64,000 nucleotides of DNA from positions 11,450,157 to 11,514,156 of the forward strand of contig NC_092362.1 in assembly GCF_030848805.1 (NCBI RefSeq), in the 5' to 3' direction. The notes below the pieces were generated by a model. That model saw nothing but the letters and a program-made list of their open reading frames with translations, was not told where the DNA came from and made no database searches. Source of the DNA: Temnothorax longispinosus. Taxonomy: Eukaryota; Arthropoda; Insecta; Hymenoptera; Formicidae. A program made the translations under genes and the position numbers. Positions within the stretch are counted from its first letter, which is position 1. Each line of letters starts with the position of its first letter. Of the stretch, positions 10,814 to 21,274 are shown piece after piece.

Positions 10814-10893
10814 TGCGAGTTGACCCGAACTCGAGCCAGCCGCGGACAAAAAGCATACGTCAACGCCTCAGTCCGCTCAGCCACCGCGCTTCA
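10814..10893 (-). repeat. tRNA-like sequence, right arm
   Basis: Reverse-complement partner of 2512-2588, with A-box-like TGGCTGAGCGG and B-box-like GAGTTCGGGTC. A few substitutions separate the arms. Same interpretation: tRNA-derived promoter relic inside an inverted repeat. Confidence 0.45.
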
Positions 10894-11178
10894 TGCTATT
10901 AGAGGTTATGTTTCTGAACTTGCCTTACAGTGAGCCGGATGCTCAACTTTGGATGCAAATTTTTCAGCAACCAGGGCCCATTCACTGTAATCCCTTTACA
11001 GCGTTTATGTACTCGACATCCTCTTTCGAATGAGCTACGTCTCAATCCATAACTCATTTTACACCTCGTGCCATCTCCTTGTGAGTATAATTACTTTACG
11101 ATAATTTCTGGTGGTTGCAACCCGCGTGCAGAATCATTTATTCTGGCTGTAAAATAACTTATATTCTTGATACACAAT

Positions 11179-12090
11179 GGCTGCATCCAGAAACACGATC
11201 GCTCATTGAGCGCTCACAGGTAGCCGCACAGTGAGCATTTTTGATGTACTGGATATATGCTCACAACAGTTTATTATACGCATTTATATGACTTATAAGT
11301 TATAGATATTTATTTGCATTTATAGTAGACATTACGTCTCTAAAGATCTGCGCAATTATTAATTTCTATTTTTACTACCTGCCACCTGTAAAAATATACA
11401 AATGCTTTATCTAAATGTTATTAGCTAGAGTAGAGATGTACCTATTCTATATTTCGCATGTTACATAATTATTAAAATTTGTAATTTTGTACAAATATAA
11501 TTTTCTCTTTTTTGCAGTATATGTATAAGCGTATTATGTTTTTGTGCCGTCAAGTGTATTATGCTTTCTTTACTAAAAATGAGGAATTACATAAGAAATA
11601 AATTGTTTTAAAAAATATAATTACCAGAAAAGTGCGATATAAAAATTAAAAGTATGATAAAGAACAGATCACACGCACACACGCACGCCGCACGCACGCA
11701 AGCACGGACACACACACACACACAACTTTGTAGATTAGACTATATTTCAAAAAATGTGTACATATAAAATAATGTTTAACTACTTAATATGTTAATTTTT
11801 TGATTATTTGCAAACAAGAATAACTTAACTTTCCAACTAAAAGATAAAAATTAACAACAGCACAAGAATTATATTTAGTTATTAACTTTTAGGGATATTA
11901 AATTGGCGCGAAGATTGGAGAGAGAGCGTAAAGTGAGCTGAGTGAGCGATAGAAAACTACGCTCACGAAAGTGGCGAGCGCTCACCGTGAGCAGCTCAGA
12001 GAGCGTTTTGTATCCAGTAGATAGATCTAGGGGATATACTGAGCGCTCAATGAGCGCTCAGTGAGCGGTCATGCTTCTGGATGCACCCAT
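11179..12090. mobile_element. MITE-like DNA element with repeated GAGCGCTCA motifs
   Basis: Ends are GGCTGCATCCAGAA (11179) and TTCTGGATGCACCC (to 12090). Behind both ends GAGCGCTCA or close variants are repeated several times, as are TACTGGAT motifs, giving clustered subterminal repeats of the sort that bind hAT-type transposases. The interior is AT-rich without an ORF; a CA-rich microsatellite sits at about 11670-11722. I could not fix the target duplication. Confidence 0.65.
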
Positions 12091-12092
12091 TA

Positions 12093-12690
12093 CATAAAGT
12101 GAAACGTGATTATGATATTCACGTTAGTACTGCGTATATTTGCGTATATTGTGTGGTTCAATCCCGTTGATATTGAACATTAATGCCGTTTACGATAAAA
12201 CATATTATCTGTGTATGATTAATTACTACTTATTTGAACTCTCTATTCTTTTACTGAGTGTGATTATAAATCACTACATTACTTATTCGATAACTTGTCT
12301 TATTGCTGAAGTTACTGTGTCAATTAATATTGAAAGTGCGTTACATTCGATTTGTAGAAACACGTACAACAGATTATATTAACTTAATCCTCTATTTCCT
12401 TTAAAAGATAATTATCATTCTTTCGTTTATGTATAATATATATTCTTAATTACTTTATTTAGAAATATTATCTCCTGATTATTGACATTCCTTCATTTAT
12501 TATTATGCATTGCATATTATTCATATTTATGTATACTTTGAGTTATGCAAAATGTGTTTAACATGAATGGTCCTTTCTCAGAGATAGTTTAATCTGGCAT
12601 GCATTTGACTGCTTCAATATTTCGAGAAATAAGCATAATTGATATCTGCTTTCTTCAGATAATTCTATCATTCAATAAACGATTGTAATA
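12093..12690. other. AT-rich DNA, no feature seen
   Basis: Low-complexity AT-rich sequence. A short ORF at 12140-12382 has composition expected by chance and no domain. Nothing else supported. Confidence 0.4.
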
Positions 12691-12789
12691 CTTATGGAAC
12701 GCCGTTTTACTTTTTAATAGCATAAATAATTCTACACAATATAAAAGTTTCCAAAAATAATTGTCTTAAAAAAAATGGCGATTCTTATT

Positions 12790-13080
12790 AATGATTTTAA
12801 ATTATGTCAAACATAATAAAAATTGGATGAATTAAAATTATGTCACGAATTAAAATTACGTCTGGACATATATAAAATATAAATTTAATTTAAAATTTTT
12901 ATCATGTCCCGACATAATTTTAATACATCCAATTTTTATTATGTTTGACATAATTTTAATTCGATGAATTAATTTGATGAATTAAAATTATGTCAAGACA
13001 TCATAAAAATTGTATGAATTAAAATTATGTCGACATCACAAAAATTGAATGAATTAAAATTATGTCGATACGTAAAAATC
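12790..13080. repeat. Left array of GAATTAAAATTATGTC units
   Basis: Irregular tandem units of about 30-35 bp, each with ATTAAAATTATGTC and its inverted counterpart GACATAATTTTAAT separated by a few bases (often CGA). Units face in both directions. The same units recur at 22700-22780 and 23861-24860. Confidence 0.75.
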
Positions 13081-13214
13081 GAAAGGTTCCCTGCTGAAAA
13101 TGACCGATTAAATCCGATTGGTTCCGTATTAAATTTGATGAAATTGAATCGGAATGAATGCGTTTTCAATCCGGTTAATCGGATGCCCGATTGGAAGTGA
13201 ATCGGTTCTAATAA

Positions 13215-13835
13215 CAAATCAATCGGAATCGTTTTTAATTCGGCATTTCCGGATTGATCTGAATCCGTCGTTATCAGTTTCAATCGTATTAATGCACATC
13301 CATTTTAATCGGGTGAATAAAGTGAGCACATGAATCGTGTTGAATCCGCATCAATCGTAAAATTTTAATACAACACCGAAATCGGATTTAATGTGATATT
13401 TCCGGATTCATCTGAATCCGACTGAATTGGTTTCAATCGTATTAATGCCAATCCATTTTAATCAGGTGAATAAAGTGACCACATGAATCGTATTGAATCC
13501 GCATCAATCGTAAAATTTTAATACAACACCGAAATCGGATTTAATGCGATATTTCCGGATTCATCTGAATCCGACTGAATCGGTTTCAATCGTATTAATC
13601 CTAATCCATTTTAATCGGGTAAATAAAATGACCACATGAATCGTATTGAATCCGCATCAATCGTGAAATTTGAATACAACACCGGAATCGGATTTAATGC
13701 GATATTTCCGAATTCATCTAAATTCTACTCAATCGATTTCAATCGTATCTGCGCTTAATCCATTTAAATTGGGTAGTGAAAGTAGCTATGTGACTCGGAT
13801 TAAATCCGCTTTAATCATTAAAATTGTATATAACA
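13215..13835. repeat. 154-bp tandem repeat
   Basis: About four copies of a unit running CCGAAATCGGATTTAATG...ATACAACA; the landmark ccg(a/g)aatcgg recurs near 13374, 13528 and 13682, i.e. a 154-bp period. Copies differ by scattered substitutions. It forms the left subterminal part of the CCCTGCT element; shorter related repeats lie at its right side (18770-18950, 22430-22690). Confidence 0.75.
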
Positions 13836-14184
13836 CATAATTTTTACGTAATAGAGTTCTTACTATATACAGGATTTCCTTTTGGTAAAGTCAAGAATTC
13901 TATATTTGCAAAACTGTAAAATGTTTTTATTTAATTCTTCGAGAACACACAGGGTTAATTTGACCCTTTTTTTGCCAGAAAAATTTTTAGCCAAAAATTA
14001 AACAAAAAAATTAAATTTTTTTCGTAAAAAACTTTTTTTTTTTTTAACAATTTGACCCTAATACACACACTTTGATCGTCCACTATTTTAAATTGACAAG
14101 TGCGATCAGCTTGAAAAAATTCCCAGATGTACTTGGAATATTGTTAAATTAATTGATATAAATAAAAAATGCCGTTAAAATTAT

Positions 14185-15687
14185 CGAAAAAAAAAACAGT
14201 GGTAGTATTATACCTTAAAAAAATCTAAGTAACAAGTGGTAGACGAAATCTTTGTATCTTGAAAAATCTCGAAAAAACCTAAACAGTAGTATCTTCACTT
14301 CGAAAAAAAAAAACAAAGTAGTAGTATTATACCTCGAAAAAACCTAAGTAACAAGTGGTGGACGTAATCTTTGTATCTCCAAAAATCTCGAAAAAACCTA
14401 AGCAGTATTATTTTTATTTCCAAAAAATTATTACTCAAGTGATACACATCACAAAATTACGTTACCTTATCAAAAAATGAGTCGCGCTTCAAGTGATCTA
14501 TTATTACAATTACAAAAAAGAAATGATATCTCTTTAAATTACAGCGCCAATTACAGAGAACATATATTTTTTGAGATACAAAGATTACGTCTACCACTTG
14601 TTACTTAGGTTTTTTCGAAGTATAATATTACTACTGCTTTTCTTCGATTAGAATAAAAAATTGAATCATGAAGAATTACACAGGTAACAGTACAAAATAC
14701 AAATATTTTATTAAAATATTTAAACCCAACAAGGGAATACAAGGTATTTAAATACAAAGTTTACATATGTATTTTAAAAGATTTAATCGCATCGCAAAGA
14801 ATTACAGAGGTAACAGTACAAAAAATAAAAATATTTTATTAAAATACATAAATTTTTTTTGTCAAAAAACTTGGCGCTGCTAGACCTCAAAATTAGGTCA
14901 GCCTGGTGTGTATGTGCGAGCGAGTGGGTGTGGGCGATGTGTGTGTGTAATTTGTAAAAGGTCTCTCTCTCTCTTTCTCTCTCTCTCTCTAGCAGCGCCA
15001 AGTTTTTTGACAAGAAAAATTTATGTATTTTAATAAAATATTTTTATTTTTTGTACTGTTACCTCTGTAATTCTTTGCGATGCGATTAAATCTTTTAAAA
15101 TACATATGTAAACTTTGTATTTAAATACCTTGTATTCCCTTGTTGGGTTTAAATATTTTAATAAAATATTTGTATTTTGTACTGTTACCTGTGTAATTCT
15201 TCATGATTCAATTTTTTATTCTAATCGAAGAAAAGCAGTAGTAATATTATACTTCGAAAAAACCTAAGTAACAAGTGGTAGACGTAATCTTTGTATCTCA
15301 AAAAATATATGTTCTCTGTAATTGGCGCTGTAATTTAAAGAGATATCATTTCTTTTTTGTAATTGTAATAATAGATCACTTGAAGCGCGACTCATTTTTT
15401 GATAAGGTAACGTAATTTTGTGATGTGTATCACTTGAGTAATAATTTTTTGGAAATAAAAATAATACTGCTTAGGTTTTTTCGAGATTTTTGGAGATACA
15501 AAGATTACGTCCACCACTTGTTACTTAGGTTTTTTCGAGGTATAATACTACTACTTTGTTTTTTTTTTTCGAAGTGAAGATACTACTGTTTAGGTTTTTT
15601 CGAGATTTTTCAAGATACAAAGATTTCGTCTACCACTTGTTACTTAGATTTTTTTAAGGTATAATACTACCACTGTTTTTTTTTTCG
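14185..15687. repeat. 1.5-kb near-perfect palindrome
   Basis: Arms 14185-14883 and 14990-15687 are reverse complements with few mismatches; the ~105-bp spacer has TG and TC simple repeats. The arms are AT-rich with short tracts such as aacctaagtaacaagtgg and no ORF. The copy at 60872-62331 has the same arms and a shorter spacer lacking the TG/TC expansion. Confidence 0.9.
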
Positions 15688-15965
15688 AGGTAACAACATA
15701 TACACTACTATGCGTGTACTTGGCGCCTTTCTTTACCTTTTTTTTAAAAAAGGTAATTTTGTACAGATATCACGCCTTTTTGTAGTATTACGCATTGTAT
15801 AAACAATATGTACAGGGTGTTATTTCGAGGTATAATACTACCACTTTGTTTTTTTCGAGGTAACAACATAATACATATATACTACTATGCGTGTACTTGG
15901 CGCATTTTTTTACCTTTTTTTTGAAAAAGGTAATTTTGTACGGATATCACGCCTTTTTGTAGTGT
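15686..15965 (+). repeat. Two tandem ~105-bp modules
   Basis: CGAGGTAACAACAT...TATGCGTGTACTTGGCGC...TTTACC...GGTAATTTTGTAC(A/G)GATATCACGCCTTTTTGTAGT occurs at 15686-15790 and 15859-15965. It includes the 12-mer GCGTGTACTTGG also found before the terminal hairpin. Mirrored at about 60600-60872. A related fragment lies near 34038-34085. Confidence 0.8.
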
Positions 15966-16218
15966 CATATAAGACGTCGGCGTTAGAAGTAGATAGAAAA
16001 AGAAGTATCTTAATAAAAAATTTTCACATTTGGACTTTTGCGTCGCAATATCTCCGCTCGTAAGCTATCGATCAAGCCTACTTAGAACTTGATCCGTTCA
16101 CTCGTTATTGAGATCTCAACATCTCGGGTACTCGCAACCCGTCGCGTCGCGTAAAAGAGTCACGGTCGGTCTCGCTCCGCGTGTACTTGGCGCGAGACAC
16201 TACCGTGTCTCTTGATTC

Positions 16219-17869
16219 TGCCGCTAGGGAATTTTTAAGTCGATTCTTATGAATCAAGCTTGAATTCGATGTCTAGGTGTCCCAGGTTGCCGATGACGAG
16301 GTTCACATAGTTCGCTTCATAGTTTTCGGTATTCAGGTGTATTAATACCTTGAATTCGATATTCACGTGTTCCAGGTTGCTGATGTCGGGTTCCAGATAG
16401 TGCGCTCTATAGTTTTCGGTGTCCAGGTATAACAATACGTTGAATTCGATGTCTAGGTGTCCCACGTTTCCGATGACGAGGTCCACATAGTGCGCTCCGT
16501 AGTTTTCGGTGTCTACGTGTATTAATACCTCGAATTTGATATCTACGTGTCCTACATTCAGATTTAAAGTTATTAATACACCTAGACACCAAAAACTACA
16601 AAGCGCACTATGTGGACCTCGTCATCGGCAACCTGAAACACGTAGACATCAAATTCGAGGTATTATTACATCTAGACACCGAAAACTACGGAGCGCGCTA
16701 TCTGGACCTCGTCATCAGCAACCTGAGACACCTAGACATCAATTTCAAAATATTAATACACGTAGACACCGACAACTACGGAGCGCACTATGTGGATCTC
16801 GTCATCGGCAACCTGGGACACCTAAACATCGAATTCAAGGTATTAATACACGTAGACACCGAAAACTACGGAGCTCACTATCTAGACATTGTCATCGGCA
16901 ACCTGGGACACCTAGACATTGCATTCAACGTATTATTACACCTGGACACCAAAAACTACGAAGCGCACTATGTGGACTTCGTCATCGCCAACCTGGGACA
17001 CCTAGACATCGAATTCAACGTACGATTACACCTGGACACCGAAAACTATGAAGCGCACTATCTGGATCCCGTCATTAGCAACCTGGGACACGTGGACATC
17101 AAATTCAAGGTATTAATACACGTAGACACCAAAAACTACGGAGCGCACTATGTGGACCTCGTCATCGGCAACCTGGGACACCTAGACATCGAATTCAACG
17201 TACGATTACACCTGGACACCGAAAACTATGAAGCGCACTATCTGGATCCCGTCATCGGCAACCTGGGACACGTGGACATCGAATTCAAGGTATTAATACA
17301 CGTAGACACCGAAAACTACGAAGCGCACTATGTGGACCTCGTCATCGGCAACCTGGGACACCTAGACATCGAATTCAACGTACGATTACACCTGGACACC
17401 GAAAACTATAAAGCGCACTATCTGGATCTTGTCATCGGCAACCTGGGACACGTGGACATCGAATTCAAGGTATTAATACACGTAGACACCGAAAACTACG
17501 GAGCGCGCTATCTGGACCTCGTCATCAGCAACCTGAGACACCTAGACATCAATTTCAAAATATTAATACACGTAGACACCGACAACTACGGAGCGCACCA
17601 TGTGGATCTCGTCATCGGCAACCTGGAACACCTAAACATCGAATTCAAGGTATTAATACACGTAGACACCGAAAACTACGGAGCTCACTATGTGGACCTC
17701 GTCATCGGCAACCTGGGACACGTAGACATCGAATTCAACGTATTATTACACCTGGACACCGAAAACTATGAAGCGCACTATCTGGACCTCGTCATCGGCA
17801 ACCTGGGATACTTAGACATCGAATTCAAGCTTGATTCATAAGAATCGACTTAAAAATTTCCTAGCGGCA
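16219..17869. mobile_element. Inverted minisatellite cassette, copy 1
   Basis: Ends TGCCGCTAGGGAA and TTCCTAGCGGCA, followed inward by TTTTTAAGTCGATTCTTATG and AAGCTTGAATTCG on each side, so it has its own inverted ends. The body is made of 90-bp units: about 3.5 facing left (16254-16565), a unique centre around 16550-16580, then about 14 facing right. In the right arm, units alternate to give a 180-bp higher-order period. Copy 2 (58636-60286) is also exactly 1651 bp. I regard it as a foldback-type element nested in the Helentron-like one. Confidence 0.75.
16612..17841 (+). CDS. 409-codon repetitive ORF in the cassette (coding status doubtful)
   Basis: Thirteen to fourteen 30-residue repeats such as HLDTENYEAHYLDPVIGNLG, ending GYLDIEFKLDS. 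The mirror copy at 58664-59893 also has 409 codons and the same ending. The unit length is a multiple of three and free of stops in more than one frame, so a long ORF can arise simply from amplifying one stop-free unit. No signal peptide, no domain known to me and no promoter. The equal lengths are notable but do not prove translation. Confidence 0.25.
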   Translation: MDLVIGNLKHVDIKFEVLLHLDTENYGARYLDLVISNLRHLDINFKILIHVDTDNYGAHYVDLVIGNLGHLNIEFKVLIHVDTENYGAHYLDIVIGNLGHLDIAFNVLLHLDTKNYEAHYVDFVIANLGHLDIEFNVRLHLDTENYEAHYLDPVISNLGHVDIKFKVLIHVDTKNYGAHYVDLVIGNLGHLDIEFNVRLHLDTENYEAHYLDPVIGNLGHVDIEFKVLIHVDTENYEAHYVDLVIGNLGHLDIEFNVRLHLDTENYKAHYLDLVIGNLGHVDIEFKVLIHVDTENYGARYLDLVISNLRHLDINFKILIHVDTDNYGAHHVDLVIGNLEHLNIEFKVLIHVDTENYGAHYVDLVIGNLGHVDIEFNVLLHLDTENYEAHYLDLVIGNLGYLDIEFKLDS

Positions 17870-19827
17870 CTTTCTGCCAAGCGTAGAGAACCTTCTTTTC
17901 CGGCAGCGGTGGTAATACGATGTAAGGATACGAAATCTCTCCAGATAAACATGAAGGAATTGACTCAATATATATTATATAAGTATATACCTAATTTACC
18001 TAAAATATTTAAATAAAAATCTTACTCCTGACCGATAAGTTTATCGACCTAATTTCGAAATACGCGCGCGATATCGAAACTGGCGATACCTGCGCCGCCA
18101 GCGTCGAAAAAGTGAAAGTAACGTTTCTGATTATGACGTCATCATACAAGAACATCGGCGTTAGGAGGAGGAGGAGGAGTATCTTAAAAATAAATTTTCA
18201 CATTTGGACTTTGCGTCGCAATATCTCCGCTCGTAGGGCACGTAGCGGAATATTATGAGAGAAACCCCCCCCTAATTGGACCCCAAGCTATCGATCAAGC
18301 CTACTTAGAACTTGATCCGTTCACTCGTTATCGAGATCTCAACATCTCGGGTACTCGCAACCCGTCGCGTCGCGTAAAAGAGTCACGGTCGGTCTCGCTC
18401 CGCGTGTACTTGGCGCGAGACACTACCGTGTCTCTTGATTTACATAATTTAAAAAATTAAAAAAAAAATTTTTTTTTTAATTTTTTTGAATTTTTTAAAA
18501 TATGTAAATAATTCCAATGGCACTTTTTATTTATATCAATTGATTTAACAATGTTCCAAGTACATCTGGGAATTTTTTAAAGCTAATCGCACTCGTCAAT
18601 TTAAAATGGTAGACGATCAAAGTGTGTGTAGGGTCAAATTGACCCAGTGTTCTCCGTGAATGAAAAAAAAGGTGTGTTTTCGAAGGGTTAAATAAATACT
18701 GCACATTGTAATAAATTTGTAGTAAAAAGAAAGGAATTATAATAAAGTAGTGAATAATCCGGAATTCACGGATTCTATCAGTTTGAATCGGTCAGTCAAT
18801 CCGTTTAAATCATTATAATTTTGTGATTTCGGGGTTCACGAAATCATAACAATTTAGACTGATTCAAACCGATAGAAAACGAGTGAAATTACATCTTTGA
18901 GTACGAATCCGTTTCAATCGTTTCCAATCGGTATAATCGTTATGAAATCATACACGCAGAAAATTTTTCTCGAAAAATGTAGAATACTCATAATAAAATT
19001 TACTAGATTTGCATCGCACCGGTAGGATATACGCGTATTCAACCGGAAATTAATATATGACAATAGAAAAGTAATAGTTTAATCAGATACATCTTGTGAC
19101 CTAAAGGTAAATAAGTTTGCCATACTAATAGTCCGGGAGCCATACTAATAGCGACACAAAAGTGTCAGCGATTTGATTAGTCTTGGAACAAAGTAATTTC
19201 TCTTGTTTTAATAGTGTTGTTGATGAAATGCAGAGTCTGGCTGCGCTGTCTCGCTGGAATGGGCGTTGCGGCGCCTTTGATCTTGTCGAAAAAACACTTA
19301 TGTTGGAAGAATTTGATTAGTGCTGAGCTTTTATATATTTATTGTTTTTTGTATAAAGAAATGTTTTAGAAGAGTCTGGCATGCAACTGACACTGGAAAA
19401 TGAGTCTGACATCCTCCCAAAGTCGTTGTAAAAAGTCGATTTGTAGAATCATTTGATTAGAGCTGTAACTTGTCAAGATGGTAGTTTAAATATATAAAAT
19501 TATAAAAAAATAAGTCTGGTTACTTGTACTGGCTGGAAAATTGGTCTGGCACCCCCTTTAAAGTCGTCTGCACGAGCGCGCCGGTAGCTCGTTGCCCGCC
19601 GTATTTGTAATATTATTAACGCATTACTCATTGAAAAAGATTTTACTTGTCCAAAAGGTGAAACGTAAACGATTTCGTGCTTATTAGTAGTGGAATAATG
19701 TGTAATTAATTATGTAATAATCAGAAATAAAGTAATTTAAAAATAAAACTATATTTTAAAGTAGTCAACATTATGAAAGTATACGCTTATAAAAAATTAA
19801 TTAACTTTATTTATTAAAATTATTAAT

Positions 19828-20648
19828 TTATTCATCTGGATAATCTGTAATCAAACTTTCAATTTCTGATGAACTTTTATTTTCATCATCGGTGAGCTCG
19901 GTATTGTCGGTATCGTCATCGGATTCTTCTTCGATTTCCTTTGATTGAGTACGTTCATGATCTGAAAATGATTCAAAGTTGAATTTATTATTAAAATTAC
20001 ACGATTTTAATAAGCTGCGATAAAAACAAAACTTTTACGAACTAAACTAATTAACTCGTTTTATTTGCAAAAAAATAATTATTATCTTAAAATCATATTT
20101 CTAAAGTCATGATTAAAGATTTATTAACAGTATTTAAACCAAAATTCTTTATATTTTTATAAACTAAAATATTATAATATTATACAATAAATAAATAATT
20201 AGTTATTATAATAATAAGTATCTTTATTAATTTCAAATTATTTGTTGCATCATTATTATAACTTTATTACTAGTTTATTTATTCAAAATTAATTTTGCAT
20301 TCATTTAAAATAAAATTAATTTATGAAATATACCTTCATTTTCTTCCTCATTCGATTCAAGTAATATATATCGCTCACGAACGGGGGCAGTTGCACTCCT
20401 TCGAACCAAGTAAACTCGTACTTTTCGTCAACTTCTTTCCAGCCATTCTCAATCGGAGACTTTGTCATATGCTGCAAATAAGCGTTTCTCCAAATGGTTG
20501 CGATGCATGACGCTCTCAAAAGTTGTTGCTTTAATTCGGATTGACATGGAGGTATAGATGACGCATCAAGTACAACTTTTGAGAGCGTCACACATCGCAA
20601 CCATTTGGAGAAATGCTTATTTGCAGCATATGACAAATTTGTCTCCAA
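19828..20648 (-). pseudogene. Left-arm copy of a two-exon transposon gene end
   Basis: Exon from about 20648 down to 20334 encodes DASSIPPCQSELKQQLLRAS, CIATIWRNAYLQHM, NGWKEVDEKYEFTWFEG and VQLP; the following codons are shifted by two extra C bases compared with the right arm. The intron (20333-19962, 372 bp) has GTATAT at its 5' end and TTTTCAG at its 3' end. The last exon (19961-19828) encodes an acidic tail. The P-P-C...GW...WFEG-x-Q-L-P block is one I recall from repetitive arthropod ORFs of unknown function linked to DNA transposons. The 46-bp spacer supplies coding sequence for this strand only, so this copy extends further 5'. Confidence 0.5.
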
Positions 20649-21274
20649 TTGAGAATGGCTGGAAAGAAGTTGACGAAAAGTACGAGTTTACTTGGTTCGA
20701 AGGAGTGCAACTGCCCGTTCGTGAGCGATATAGTATATTACTTGAATCGAATGAGGAAGCAAATGAAGGTATATTTCATAAATTAATTTTATTTTAAATA
20801 AATGCAAAATTAATTTTGAATAAATAAACTAGTAATAAAGTTATAATAATGATGCAACAAATGATTTGAAATTAATAAAGATACTTATTATTATAATAAC
20901 TAATTATTTATTTATTGTATAATATTATAATATTTTAGTTTATAAAAATATAAAGAATTTTGGTTTAAATACTGTTAATAAATCTTTAATCATGACTTTA
21001 GAAATATGATTTTAAGATAATAATTATTTTTTTGCAAATAAAACGAGTTAATTAGTTTAGTTTGTAAAAGTTTTGTTTTTATCGCAGCTTATTAAAATCG
21101 TGTAATTTTAATAATAAATTCAACTTTGAATCATTTTCAGATCATGAACGTACTCAATCAAAGGAAATCGAAGAAGAATCCGATGACGATACCGACAATA
21201 CCGAGCTCACCGATGATGAAAATGAAAGTTCATCAGAAATTGAAAGTTTGATTACAGATTATCCAGATGAATAA
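20558..21274 (+). pseudogene. Right-arm copy of the same two-exon gene end
   Basis: Exon up to 20768 encodes LLRASHIATIWRNAYLQHM, NGWKEVDEKYEFTWFEG, VQLPVRERYSILLESNEEA. A phase-1 intron (20769-21140, GTATAT...TTTTCAG) joins in frame to an exon (21141-21274) encoding DHERTQSKEIEEESDDDTD and ending ITDYPDE-stop. The tail is strongly acidic. Lacks the upstream part seen on the left-arm strand. No catalytic domain remains, so it is a C-terminal relic. Confidence 0.5.

Larger units (their letters stand above)
2321..11082. mobile_element. Long-inverted-repeat element, split by copia
   Basis: The left arm (2321 to about 2740) is the reverse complement of a right arm that has been cut in two: about 4055-4112 and 10726-11082. 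Joining the flanks of the copia insertion restores the right arm continuously, so the copia landed inside it. Arms are about 420 bp and the original internal region about 1.3 kb (2740-4055). Outer ends read ACAAGGAGATGGCACGAGG. Each arm carries a tRNA-like sequence. No transposase is recognisable; the element could be a foldback-type DNA element or two opposed SINE-like copies. Confidence 0.75.
14185..18438 (+). mobile_element. Helentron-like element, copy 1 (5' truncated)
   Basis: Matches 58165-62367 on the opposite strand over its whole length, with its first ~36 bp missing. In order it has a 1.5-kb near-perfect palindrome, two copies of a ~105-bp module, a 3'-end-like block, the 1651-bp minisatellite cassette and a second 3'-end block. 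The 3' end has GCGTGTACTTGG (18402-18413) followed by a GAGACAC/GTGTCTC hairpin (18417-18434) and CTTGA. An inverted copy of that 12-mer starts the complete copy. Such asymmetric end repeats plus a terminal hairpin and no target duplication are Helentron/DINE-1 traits. No Rep/helicase is encoded. Confidence 0.6.
13940..18655. mobile_element. Third shell: element with GAGAACAC...GGGTCAA ends
   Basis: The left flank of the Helentron-like element (13940-14180) and its right flank (18439-18655) are inverted copies: GAGAACAC then a GGGT(T/C)AA(A/T)TTGACCC palindrome, ACACACTTTGATCGTC, TCCCAGATGTACTTGGAA and TTGATATAAATAAAAA. So one roughly 450-bp palindromic element was split by the 4.25-kb insertion. 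No ORF. Confidence 0.7.

Noticed and set aside
12140..12382. 80-codon ORF
   Set aside because: AT-rich, hydrophobic, no domain, no splice or promoter context.
13215..13835. Regular repeats considered as a CRISPR array
   Set aside because: 154-bp contiguous satellite without unique spacers, in eukaryotic DNA.
16509..17051. 180-codon ORF rich in RHRKLRSALCGPRHRQ in another frame of the cassette
   Set aside because: Off-frame reading of the same 90-bp units; shows the units are stop-free in several frames, not that this frame is coding.
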